Of a stretch of 64,000 bases of DNA, positions 7,467 through 13,850 are shown piece after piece. The stretch's first letter is position 1. Every line of letters begins with the position of its first letter. The notes beneath the pieces are model-generated. The model had not been told where the DNA came from. It ran no database searches and was given only the letters and a program-made list of their open reading frames with translations. A program made the position numbers and the translations under genes. The DNA is from Methylobacterium dankookense (GTDB lineage Bacteria > Pseudomonadota > Alphaproteobacteria > Rhizobiales > Beijerinckiaceae), in contig NZ_CABFVH010000003.1 of assembly GCF_902141855.1 (NCBI RefSeq), positions 62,001 to 126,000 on the forward strand, in the 5' to 3' direction.

Positions 7467-7976
7467 ATGGCCGCCGTCACCGCCCCCGCCTTCACCCGGC
7501 CGATCCGCCGCCGCATCCGGTGGGGCTACGGCCGCACGGTCATCCGGCCGGGCCACAGCGACCTGGCCGGGCTGCGCCGGTTCCCGGTCGAGACGTGGCA
7601 CCCGATGAACGTCATCCTCGCGCCGCTCCCGGACCCGTGGCGCGAGGACCTCTACCTCTCCTCGCCCCTCCGCGACGCCACGCCGGCATGGGCCGCGCGC
7701 GTCACGGACGACGAGACCGGCGACCTCGTCGGCCTGCTCGTCGAGACGCCGCCCGGCGCCTGGCCCGCCCACGCCTGGCACCGGGGCGAGCTCGCCGCCG
7801 ACGGCCACGCCGCGGGAGCCGGGGGCGGCCGCTACGCCGCCGTCGACCGGGAAGCGCGCCTCATCGTCGGCGAGTGCGCGGTGAGCCTGGACTCGGCCCT
7901 CGACGCGCTGTGCCGGACCGTGCGCCGCCGGCGCGAGACCCCCGAGGACCTCGCCGCGCTGGAGGGACTGCAATGA
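7467..7976 (+). CDS. Hypothetical island protein
   Basis: A 169-residue soluble protein with protein-like composition (WHPMNVILAPLPDPWREDLY, an ETGDLVGLLVETPPG turn, and an ARLIVGECAVSLDSALDALC segment). It starts at the ATG at 7467, 2 nt after the preceding frame, and its stop overlaps the next start (ATGA). It resembles the 8337-8903 product in arrangement: an opening region with MPVVLEEHSDPW-like or MNVILAPLPDPW-like wording, then a substrate-domain-like middle and a C-terminal helix. The two may be distant relatives. No known family is recognised. Confidence 0.6.
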   Translation: MAAVTAPAFTRPIRRRIRWGYGRTVIRPGHSDLAGLRRFPVETWHPMNVILAPLPDPWREDLYLSSPLRDATPAWAARVTDDETGDLVGLLVETPPGAWPAHAWHRGELAADGHAAGAGGGRYAAVDREARLIVGECAVSLDSALDALCRTVRRRRETPEDLAALEGLQ

Positions 7977-8248
7977 CGCCCGCCGACCTCGCCCCCGCTG
8001 GCCGCCTGCTCTCGGGCAGCGACGAAGAGTGGAAGCGCCCGCTCGCCCGGATGCTCGGCGCCATGCACCCCGACGGCCCCCGCGAGAGCCTGGATCCCCG
8101 CGGCGTCGACCGCTGGGCGTCGGGCGCCCGCGAGATCCCCGGATGGGTCGGGCCCGCCGTCGCGCGCCTGCTCAGGGACCTAGCGGACAGCCTGGAATTC
8201 GAGGCGGCCGCCGCTCGCGCCGTGGCGGTTAGGGTTGCCGCGGGTTGA
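7973..8248 (+). CDS. Small helix-turn-helix-like protein
   Basis: A 91-residue protein whose ATG overlaps the previous stop (ATGA). Residues 13-60 (LLSGSDEEWKRPLARMLGAM, then GVDRWASGAREIPGWV) match the pattern of short phage and island DNA-binding proteins in which WxxxLAxxLG is followed by a VxRWxxGxxxIP recognition segment. It closes the overlapping part of the array. Confidence 0.6.
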   Translation: MTPADLAPAGRLLSGSDEEWKRPLARMLGAMHPDGPRESLDPRGVDRWASGAREIPGWVGPAVARLLRDLADSLEFEAAAARAVAVRVAAG

Positions 8249-8336
8249 ACGAGCCTCATCGCATTTGACGCGATTCCCGACGGGTCGATTCACGCGCGCC
8301 TGCTACGCCGTCCCCGTCGAGAGCGAGGAGGGCGGC

Positions 8337-8903
8337 ATGCCTGAGGATTACACGGTCGAATGGCCGAAGGTGCCCGGGGCTAAGTATATGCACCTCGCCG
8401 ACATCGGCTGGGGCTGGTGGCGGCCCATGCCGGTCGTGCTCGAAGAACACAGCGATCCTTGGGCGCACCGGCTCTACGCGCAGAGCCGACTGCCACAGGC
8501 AGTGCATCCCGAGCGCCGCCCACGGCAGGGCCTCCTCGTCCTCAACCCGGACCCGGCCCTCGACCAGAGGGAGCGTGAGCTCGCGCTCATCCTCCGCATG
8601 CCCCGAGACCCGCCGGGTGAAGAGCACCGGCTCCGATACCGTTGCCTGTACCTCGACGACCGCCATCCCGACCCGGGGACGCCGTGGGAGGACTGGCTCG
8701 TCGATAACCGGCGTTGGATCGCCATACGGTCGGACTGTCGGGTCGTTCGCGCGACGACGACCCGCGCCGAGGCCATCCGACATGCCCTCCAACCGCACCG
8801 GAAGTGGGTGTCATCGCCGGCCCCGGAGCGGGAGGCCGAGCCCGAGGGCGAGGACCTGGTCGAGCTCGGGATCGTCGCCGAGGCTCATCTCGGGCGGGGC
8901 TAG
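8337..8903 (+). CDS. Hypothetical island protein
   Basis: A 188-residue protein that starts at ATG 8337 with GAGGAGGGCGGC upstream. It has many aromatic residues at the N-terminus (IGWGWWRPMPVVLEEHSDPW), no membrane segment and an acidic C-terminal tail. The reading Y-A-Q-S-R-L-P after the DPW motif parallels LYLSSPLRD in the 7467-7976 product, so the two may share an ancestor. Its stop overlaps the convergent phosphoesterase gene by 4 nt. Confidence 0.6.
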   Translation: MPEDYTVEWPKVPGAKYMHLADIGWGWWRPMPVVLEEHSDPWAHRLYAQSRLPQAVHPERRPRQGLLVLNPDPALDQRERELALILRMPRDPPGEEHRLRYRCLYLDDRHPDPGTPWEDWLVDNRRWIAIRSDCRVVRATTTRAEAIRHALQPHRKWVSSPAPEREAEPEGEDLVELGIVAEAHLGRG

Positions 8904-9442
8904 CCCCTGTCCCGCGCCCGGGCGACCTCCTCCGGCACGGTGTCGCTCAGGGCCATCGCATCCACGATGTCCGAGAGCGACACCGGCCGGTAGCTCCAGA
9001 CGTCGACGCCTACGTCGCAGGACTGCGTCGTGCCCGGCAGCGTGCCGTGCACGTGCCCGTACAGGTGCAGGCTGCCCCGGAACGCCCGCGGCCAGCTACG
9101 CATGGGATAGTGGCACAGCACCAGGTGCCGCCCCTCGACCGAGATCTCGCGGATCCCGTCGTGCTGCTCCGCCCAGGGGAGCTTGCGCGACCGCTTGTCG
9201 TGGTTGCCAGCGACGAGGCACTTGCGCCCGTGCAGCCGGCGGAAGATGCGCTCGGCCGCCTCGGCCGGGCCCAAGGCGAAGTCGCCCACGTGGTAGACGG
9301 TGTCGGCGGGCCGGACGGTCGCGTTCCAGGCCTCGACCAGCGACGCGTCGTGCTCGGCGATGGACGAGAACGGGCGCCGGCAGGCCGGGATGACCCCGGC
9401 GTGCAGGAAATGCGTGTCGGCGGTGAACCAGGTGTCGGGCAC
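8900..9442 (-). CDS. Calcineurin-like metallophosphoesterase
   Basis: A 180-residue single-domain phosphoesterase with the full dimetal motif set in order: DTH near the N-terminus, GDFALG, GNHDKRS, a lone HYP histidine and GHVHG. Proteins of this size group hydrolyse small phosphodiesters or nucleotides; no substrate can be named. The GTG start at 9442 has GGAGG 5 nt upstream; that ribosome site lies inside a hairpin (9446-9466). Such enzymes are frequent cargo of phages and islands. Confidence 0.8.
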   Translation of the reverse strand: MPDTWFTADTHFLHAGVIPACRRPFSSIAEHDASLVEAWNATVRPADTVYHVGDFALGPAEAAERIFRRLHGRKCLVAGNHDKRSRKLPWAEQHDGIREISVEGRHLVLCHYPMRSWPRAFRGSLHLYGHVHGTLPGTTQSCDVGVDVWSYRPVSLSDIVDAMALSDTVPEEVARARDRG

Positions 9443-9445
9443 GGA

Positions 9446-9466
9446 GGCCTCCAAAAATCGGAGGCC
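9446..9466 (-). promoter_or_regulatory. Hairpin covering the ribosome site of the phosphoesterase gene
   Basis: On the minus strand GGCCTCC, a 7-nt loop GATTTTT and GGAGGCC form a perfect 7-bp stem whose 3' arm contains the Shine-Dalgarno GGAGG of the gene starting at 9442. In the folded state translation would be blocked. Confidence 0.45.
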
Positions 9467-9644
9467 GGCGTCGCGCGCTCAGGGCCTCCGGGATGTCGGG
9501 ACGGGCGGCGGGGCCCAGGGTTTTCGGGACATCGGGAAGGTCTCAGGCGGGGCAGGAATCGTGACGATCGCAGCTCGCGGCGTGGCGGTCCAGCGCGGGC
9601 TCGCGGCAGGGTGAACGAATGCCTGGCCGGGGCGGTCTGGTGGG

Positions 9645-9684
9645 ACAAACCTAAGGCGGATCCGGGATTCTGCCTTAGGTTTGT
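9645..9684. terminator. 13-bp inverted repeat overlapping the integrase stop codon
   Basis: ACAAACCTAAGGC and its exact complement GCCTTAGGTTTGT are separated by 14 nt. The integrase TAA (9677-9675) lies inside the right arm. It may be a terminator of the integrase transcript or a protein-binding site. There is no clear U-run. Confidence 0.5.
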
Positions 9685-11171
9685 ACCGTGGGCTCCCTCC
9701 CCTTCTGCCTAGCGCGTGCAGCCAGGAACCCGGCCCGCACCTCGTCGAGGTCGAACTTCGCCTTGCCGGCGTGCTCCTCGACTAGGTCCCACCACGCCCT
9801 CATCGCGGGCCGCTTGAGGTCCATGCGGTCGTCGTCGACGTAGTGCCGCTCGGACACGTTGCCCGACGCGACGCCCTCGGCGTGGTCGATGATCATGTCC
9901 AGGACCGACGGCGCCAGGCCCAGGGCCCGGCGGCCATGCGAGCGCAGGGCGCGGCGCAGGTCGTGCGGGCTAGCGTCGACCGGGAGCGCCGCGAGCAGGT
10001 GCGTCAGCGCCGATTCGGACAGGTAGCCGACCGGCGCGCCGGCGCGGCGCGGCCGCATCCCCGGGAACAGCCACGGCCCCTCCCCGAACTGCCCCCGGAC
10101 CGCCGCCCAGACCGGCGGCGGCAGCGGCACCGCGTGGTGCGCCTGCGCCCGGCCCGTCTCGCCCGTCTTGCGCCGCACGGGCGGCAGGCGCCACACGCCC
10201 CAGCCATCGCCGGCATCGGAGAACTCGTCGAGCCGGGCGGACACGATGGCGTGCCGGCGCTGGACTGTCGCGACCAGGAGCAGCACCGCGGCGGCCAGGC
10301 GAGGGTCGAGCAGGTCGGTGCGGGCGAGCGCCACGAGCAGCCCGACGCGCTCCATCGTCGGCCAGCGCACCTGCTGCCGCGGCGCCTCGCCCTCGCGCGC
10401 CTTCGGGCGCTTGGGCCGCTGCAGGTCGTCGAGGTAGCCCTTGGCGACGCCGCTGTCCCGCCTCGGCCCCGGCGTCGCAAGCCAGCCGTAGAAGTGGCGC
10501 AGCCGCACGAACAGGGCCTCGGCCTGGCGGTGGTGCGAGCGGTTCTTCGCGGCCAGCACCGTCGCCAGGTCGTCGGGCGTGACGGCCGCCACCGGCATGC
10601 CGGCGAACCGCTTGAGGACGGGGTGGCGCAGGTTCTTGCGCGCGTCTTCGTGGGCGGCCTTGCGCCACTCGGGCTCGTGGGCGGCGAGGTAGGCGGCGAC
10701 GGCCTGATCGTACGTCCAGCCCCGGGGCCGCGGCGGGGGCGCGGGCGTCGGGTGGTGGTAGACGTTCTTCGGGAACACCTCCTCGATCCGCATGAGGCCG
10801 AGCTCGGCCAGGCGCCGGTTGAGCCAGAGCAGGGTCGGCCAGCCGTTGCCGGAGCGAAGCAGGTCCATGGCCTCCCCGGCGACCTGGCGGGCCTGGGCGA
10901 CGGTCAGCCGCTCCACCGGCCCGAGGTCAAGGCGTACCGTCCTCTTGAGGCGCTCCGCCTTCCAGCCCCACGATATCGTCCGGGGCGAGACCCGCAGCAG
11001 CAGGCCCGGGGCGCGCAGGTCGCGGACGTCGACGGCCGGCACGCCGGGGCGCTGCTCCTCCCGGCACCGGGTGATGAATGTCCCCGTGATGTCGACCGGC
11101 CCGCGGGGCGGCCAGTCGATCCGGGCGCGGGCCGGTGCGGCCTTCTTCGCAGCGGGCTTGGCGCGGGCCAT
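9675..11171 (-). CDS. int: Tyrosine-type site-specific integrase
   Basis: A 498-residue P4-like integrase. The N-terminus (about residues 45-105, DLRAPGLLLRVSPRTISWGW then LGPVERLTVAQARQVAGEAM) is the arm-binding domain of this family, followed by a SAM-like core-binding domain (about 150-245). The catalytic domain has the first Arg near VQRRHAIVSARL, HDLRR at 403-407, His430 and the nucleophile Tyr444 in SERHY. It lies 170 nt from a tRNA-Lys 3' end, its probable integration target, and repeats of TTGGGCGG flank its start. It appears intact. Confidence 0.9.
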   Translation of the reverse strand: MARAKPAAKKAAPARARIDWPPRGPVDITGTFITRCREEQRPGVPAVDVRDLRAPGLLLRVSPRTISWGWKAERLKRTVRLDLGPVERLTVAQARQVAGEAMDLLRSGNGWPTLLWLNRRLAELGLMRIEEVFPKNVYHHPTPAPPPRPRGWTYDQAVAAYLAAHEPEWRKAAHEDARKNLRHPVLKRFAGMPVAAVTPDDLATVLAAKNRSHHRQAEALFVRLRHFYGWLATPGPRRDSGVAKGYLDDLQRPKRPKAREGEAPRQQVRWPTMERVGLLVALARTDLLDPRLAAAVLLLVATVQRRHAIVSARLDEFSDAGDGWGVWRLPPVRRKTGETGRAQAHHAVPLPPPVWAAVRGQFGEGPWLFPGMRPRRAGAPVGYLSESALTHLLAALPVDASPHDLRRALRSHGRRALGLAPSVLDMIIDHAEGVASGNVSERHYVDDDRMDLKRPAMRAWWDLVEEHAGKAKFDLDEVRAGFLAARARQKGREPTVQT

Positions 11172-11332
11172 TTGGGCGGGATTCCTTGGGCGGCTTTGGG
11201 CGGGGCCGCGAAAATCACCCGGCCGGGGCCCGCCGTCGAGGGAAAACCGCCGCCGCTGGCTAAGTCCCTGTGGATGCTCGCGGAAGTTAACGCCCGTTAG
11301 CTACACGTTCCTGGCACCAGAAGCCGCCCAAA
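11171..11332. repeat. TTGGGCGG repeats between integrase start and attachment site
   Basis: Three direct copies, TTTGGGCGG at 11171-11179, TTGGGCGG at 11186-11193 and TTTGGGCGG at 11195-11203, are followed by an inverted copy CCGCCCAAA at 11324-11332, 12 nt from the tRNA fragment. Position and repetition fit arm-type integrase sites or excisionase sites. The first copy abuts the integrase ATG. Confidence 0.5.
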
Positions 11333-11344
11333 ACCGGTCGGGAA

Positions 11345-11394
11345 GCTGACTCTTAATCAGCGGGTCCTAGGTTCGAACCCTAGTGCGCCCACCA
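11345..11394 (+). mobile_element. Attachment-site scar: 3' half of tRNA-Lys(CTT)
   Basis: The sequence runs from a complete anticodon arm (GCTGA-CTCTTAA-TCAGC, anticodon CTT at 11352-11354) through a perfect T arm (CTAGG-TTCGAAC-CCTAG) to the acceptor strand TGCGCCC, A and an encoded CCA. The matching 5' half, which should include GGGCGCA-like acceptor and D arm, is absent upstream. It is therefore not a functional tRNA gene but the displaced end left when an element integrated into tRNA-Lys. Confidence 0.8.
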
Positions 11395-11570
11395 AGATTT
11401 CCAGACACTTCGCCGAAATACCCACCTCGGTTCGATCGACCGGGGAGACGTTGCGGGTAGCAGGGTGTCTCACCACCTCCTGCCTCAGAAGCGGCGCCGT
11501 TAGCCCTTACTGCCGCCACACGGGTGCCCGATCTTGGCCGTTCGGACCATTGATCGCGGAGGCACCCACG

Positions 11571-11711
11571 ATGGCCTCAATCAAGATCCACGGGACCGGA
11601 GACGGCACGTTCTCCGTCTTCAAGAACGGCAGCGCCGTCTGCTCGGGCCTCACCCGAGCGCAGGCCGAGAAGATGGCAGCACTTCTGCGCTGGACCGAGC
11701 CGGCCCTTTAA
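11571..11711 (+). CDS. Small conserved-looking hypothetical protein
   Basis: A 46-residue protein with an ideal GGAGGCACCCACG ribosome site before the ATG at 11571. The sequence (IKIHGTGDGTFSVFKNGSAV, then LTRAQAEKMAALLRW) predicts a short beta hairpin and a helix, like tiny DUF2188-type beta-beta-alpha proteins; this is a resemblance, not an assignment. It is the first gene to the right of the island scar and is followed by a terminator. Confidence 0.6.
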   Translation: MASIKIHGTGDGTFSVFKNGSAVCSGLTRAQAEKMAALLRWTEPAL

Positions 11712-11808
11712 GACGCCGATCTCTGCGAACCGCACAGATCGCCGCATCGTGAGGTGACGGCTGGCGCTGTGGATCGTAGCGTCGAGCCTTCTTCTCCAAG
11801 CTTCTCGG

Positions 11809-11832
11809 CCCGCCCGGCATCGCCGCGGCGGG
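11809..11832 (+). terminator. Intrinsic terminator
   Basis: CCCGCC pairs with GGCGGG across a 12-nt loop and is followed by TCTTCTTTCTT on the plus strand. It is placed to end transcription of the 11571-11711 gene, about 100 nt after its stop. Confidence 0.55.
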
Positions 11833-11857
11833 TCTTCTTTCTTGGGAAGCGAGCAGC

Positions 11858-12136
11858 CTACGCGGCCTCGGCGATGACGAACGCCATGCCGAGACCCGGA
11901 CCCTGGTCGGCATATTCAGCGAGCGTCAGGCCGCGCTCGGCAAGCACCGCCTCGACGGTCTCGCGCTGCTTGCGCACCATCTGCCCGATCGCCAGCGGCG
12001 TCAGACGCGGGCTGGCGCGTCGGAGCTGGTCCACGCCGATGCTGGCCGGCAAGCCCTCGCCTTCGGCAATCCGGGCAAGCGCCAGGCCGAGATCGTGGGC
12101 CTTGGTCTCGGCGGCGGATTTCTGCGTGAACGCCAT
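11858..12136 (-). CDS. Hypothetical protein, second gene of a LexA-box unit
   Basis: A 92-residue, mostly helical protein (TKAHDLGLALARIAEGEGLP, then LRRASPRLTPLAIGQMVRKQ). The ATG at 12136 follows the upstream gene's TGA after 1 nt (TGACATG), so the pair is translationally coupled. The SOS-type box at 12464 lies ahead of the pair. No family is recognised. Confidence 0.6.
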   Translation of the reverse strand: MAFTQKSAAETKAHDLGLALARIAEGEGLPASIGVDQLRRASPRLTPLAIGQMVRKQRETVEAVLAERGLTLAEYADQGPGLGMAFVIAEAA

Positions 12137-12137
12137 G

Positions 12138-12392
12138 TCAGGCCGCCTCCAGGCTCTCGGCGAAATCATCCGGCACCTCGCCGAACTGGCCGAGGATCGT
12201 CGCGCTCTCCAGTTCGCCCGTCTCGTCGTCGGCCACGATGCGCAGCGCCGCGGTGCCGGGCAGCCGGCCCGCCATGGCCTCCGCCTTCTTCAGCGCGCCC
12301 CACTCGGTCGTTGCCGTCTCGGGCCGGTCGGGCTTCAGCCGCTTCCGCTGGAGGCTGAAGGTCTGAACGAGAAACGTCGTCTTCATCGCCAT
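12138..12392 (-). CDS. Hypothetical protein, first gene of a LexA-box unit
   Basis: An 84-residue protein starting at the ATG at 12392 with GGAG 10 nt upstream; a second ATG two codons on is also possible. It opens with FLVQTFSLQRKRLKPD and has an LRIVADDETGELESATILGQFGEVP segment (positions about 49-73), predicting an alpha/beta fold of about 80 residues. A perfect GTTC-N7-GTTC box lies 71 nt upstream, so SOS control is likely. No family is recognised. Confidence 0.6.
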   Translation of the reverse strand: MAMKTTFLVQTFSLQRKRLKPDRPETATTEWGALKKAEAMAGRLPGTAALRIVADDETGELESATILGQFGEVPDDFAESLEAA

Positions 12393-12463
12393 CGCGGCGC
12401 ATCTCCACACAAAGGCCTGAGGGGGCGCCCTCCACGGTGCCGACCCATGGCCGCACACCCTCT

Positions 12464-12478
12464 GTTCATTATTCGTTC
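12464..12478. promoter_or_regulatory. Alphaproteobacterial LexA (SOS) box
   Basis: GTTCATTATTCGTTC matches the alphaproteobacterial LexA consensus GTTC-N7-GTTC exactly and sits in an AT-rich pocket 71 nt upstream of the 12392 start on the minus strand. The plus-strand side has no gene start nearby, so the target is the 12392/12136 gene pair. Confidence 0.7.
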
Positions 12479-12552
12479 TAGCACAGAGAGGCTTGGCCTG
12501 CACGCGGAGAGTGGGGCGGTGCGACCGGCCGAGGCCGCGCGGGCGGGGCCCT

Positions 12553-13239
12553 CTATCCCGCAGCGGCCGCGCCCTGCGTCGCGACCCAGACCACGTGGCG
12601 CGGGCCGCTGTTGCCGCTCGCCGGGATGCGGACCTCTTCGACCGCGAAGCCGAGCCGCTGCAGGCGGGCCTTGAACTTCCGGTCGGGCGTCCCGGACCAG
12701 ACGCCGAGGACGCCGCCCGGCTTGAGGGCCCACTGCACCCGCTTCAGCCCCCAGGTGTCGTAGAGCCGGTCGTTGGCCCGGCGCATCAGCCCTTCCGGCC
12801 CATTGTCGACGTCGAGCAGGATGGCGTCCCAGCCGGCCGCCCCGGACTGGATGAGGCGGTTGACGTCGGCCTCGCACAGGTGGACGCGGGGGTCGTCGAG
12901 GCAGCCGCCGAAGACCTGGGCGAGCGGCCCGCGGGCCCAGGCGGCCACGGCCGGCACCAGCTCGGCCACGACGATCTCCGCCTGCGGCCCCAGCGTGCGC
13001 AGGGCGGCGCGCAGGGTGAAGCCCATGCCGAGGCCGCCGATCAGCACACGCGGGGCTGGCGTATGCGACAGGCGCTCGCAGGTCAGCGCGGCCAGCGCCT
13101 CCTCCGAGGTGCCGCGGGTGCTGTTCATCAGCTCGATCGCATCGACGACGATCGAGAACTCGTCGCCCTTCTGCATGAGCGCGAGGCTCTTGCCGCCGCC
13201 GGGCACGAGGCCGGTGTCGATGTGCACCCAAGCGTTCAT
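12553..13239 (-). CDS. Spermidine-synthase-like methyltransferase-fold protein
   Basis: A 228-residue protein starting at the ATG at 13239. The Rossmann core shows the nucleotide-binding glycine motif IGGLGMGFTLRAAL (about residues 64-77), an acidic strand end (VVAELVPAV) and a DAILLDVDNGPEG strand (about 140-152), as in spermidine synthase-like proteins that bind S-adenosylmethionine derivatives. The N-terminal part (GDEFSIVVDAIELMNSTRGTS) matches the beta-region of the same family. The substrate cannot be named. Upstream is a copy of the two-hairpin repeat. Confidence 0.7.
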   Translation of the reverse strand: MNAWVHIDTGLVPGGGKSLALMQKGDEFSIVVDAIELMNSTRGTSEEALAALTCERLSHTPAPRVLIGGLGMGFTLRAALRTLGPQAEIVVAELVPAVAAWARGPLAQVFGGCLDDPRVHLCEADVNRLIQSGAAGWDAILLDVDNGPEGLMRRANDRLYDTWGLKRVQWALKPGGVLGVWSGTPDRKFKARLQRLGFAVEEVRIPASGNSGPRHVVWVATQGAAAAG

Positions 13240-13270
13240 GGAGGATCTTTCTGGCAGTTGCGGCTTCGGC

Positions 13271-13380
13271 TTGGAGCGCCCTTCCGCCGACATGGGTGCC
13301 GGTCCGGCGAAAGCGCGCGCGTCATGACAAGGACTGGGAGCCGGACTCGGTCGCGATGCGATCGGGCACGGCTCCAGCCG
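13271..13380 (+). repeat. Two-hairpin intergenic repeat, divergent full copy
   Basis: This copy aligns end to end with those at 50991 and 28965. Hairpin 1 has the inner stem CGCCG/CGGCG around the conserved loop region ending in CCGGT. Hairpin 2 has GGAGCCG (13336) paired with CGGCTCC (13369) around GGTCGCGATGCGATCGGG. It occupies most of the gap between the methyltransferase and the 13503 gene. Confidence 0.65.
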
Positions 13381-13502
13381 GAGGAAGATGGGGATCGGCC
13401 CCGGACGGCGGCACCCGACGCCGTCGTCAAGCCTGCGCAGGGCCTGCGTCCCGTGCGCGCGCAGGCGTTGCCGCGCCGGCACGGCTGCGTCTATCAGCCC
13501 TC

Positions 13503-13754
13503 ATGGCAAAGCGCATCAAATCCCTGCCGCAGGAACGCGGCTCCGTTCTGTTCGACATCGTCTATACCGATGGCAGCCGCGCATCGAACCGGCGCGTCCC
13601 CGTCGAGATCCTCGGCGGCCTGGACGGCGACGAGCCGGCCCGGCAGCTCATCGCCGAGCAGGACGAGGCCATCGCCCAGAAATCGGGGCGGCCGGCCCGC
13701 GAGATCCTGAGCCTGACGCGCTCGCCGCCGCCCACCCCGAAGCCCGCAGCCTGA
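13503..13754 (+). CDS. Small hypothetical protein
   Basis: An 83-residue protein starting at the ATG at 13503. The N-terminal part predicts a beta meander (SVLFDIVYTDGSRASNRRVP), then a helical segment (ARQLIAEQDEAIAQKSGRPA) and a Pro-rich end. No membrane segment is seen and no family is recognised. It is followed after about 100 nt by the cyclase gene on the same strand. Confidence 0.6.
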   Translation: MAKRIKSLPQERGSVLFDIVYTDGSRASNRRVPVEILGGLDGDEPARQLIAEQDEAIAQKSGRPAREILSLTRSPPPTPKPAA

Positions 13755-13850
13755 CCGGCACCGGGCCGGGCGTGTGGCGGCCCGGGCTCGGCCATGCTCT
13801 AATCTCCGCACCGGCTCTTCGTCGCGGAGCCGCGGAGCCAGGACGCCGTC

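Larger units (their letters stand above)
3719..11394. mobile_element. Putative tRNA-Lys-associated integrative element / genomic island (left end not defined)
   Basis: This block holds about 14 small genes without recognisable housekeeping function, a tyrosine integrase at its right end, and a displaced 3' half of tRNA-Lys(CTT) at 11345-11394. The right boundary is well supported by the tRNA fragment. The left boundary is only a guess based on gene content, because no partner attachment site was found. The real left end could lie beyond base 1, or may have been lost. Confidence 0.55.

Noticed and set aside
8900-9454. TTG start at 9454 for the phosphoesterase
   Set aside because: The GTG at 9442 has GGAGG at ideal spacing, and the TTG would lie within that ribosome-site hairpin.
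11300-11394. A complete tRNA-Lys gene
   Set aside because: Only the 3' half from the anticodon arm on is present; the acceptor 5' strand and D arm cannot be found upstream.
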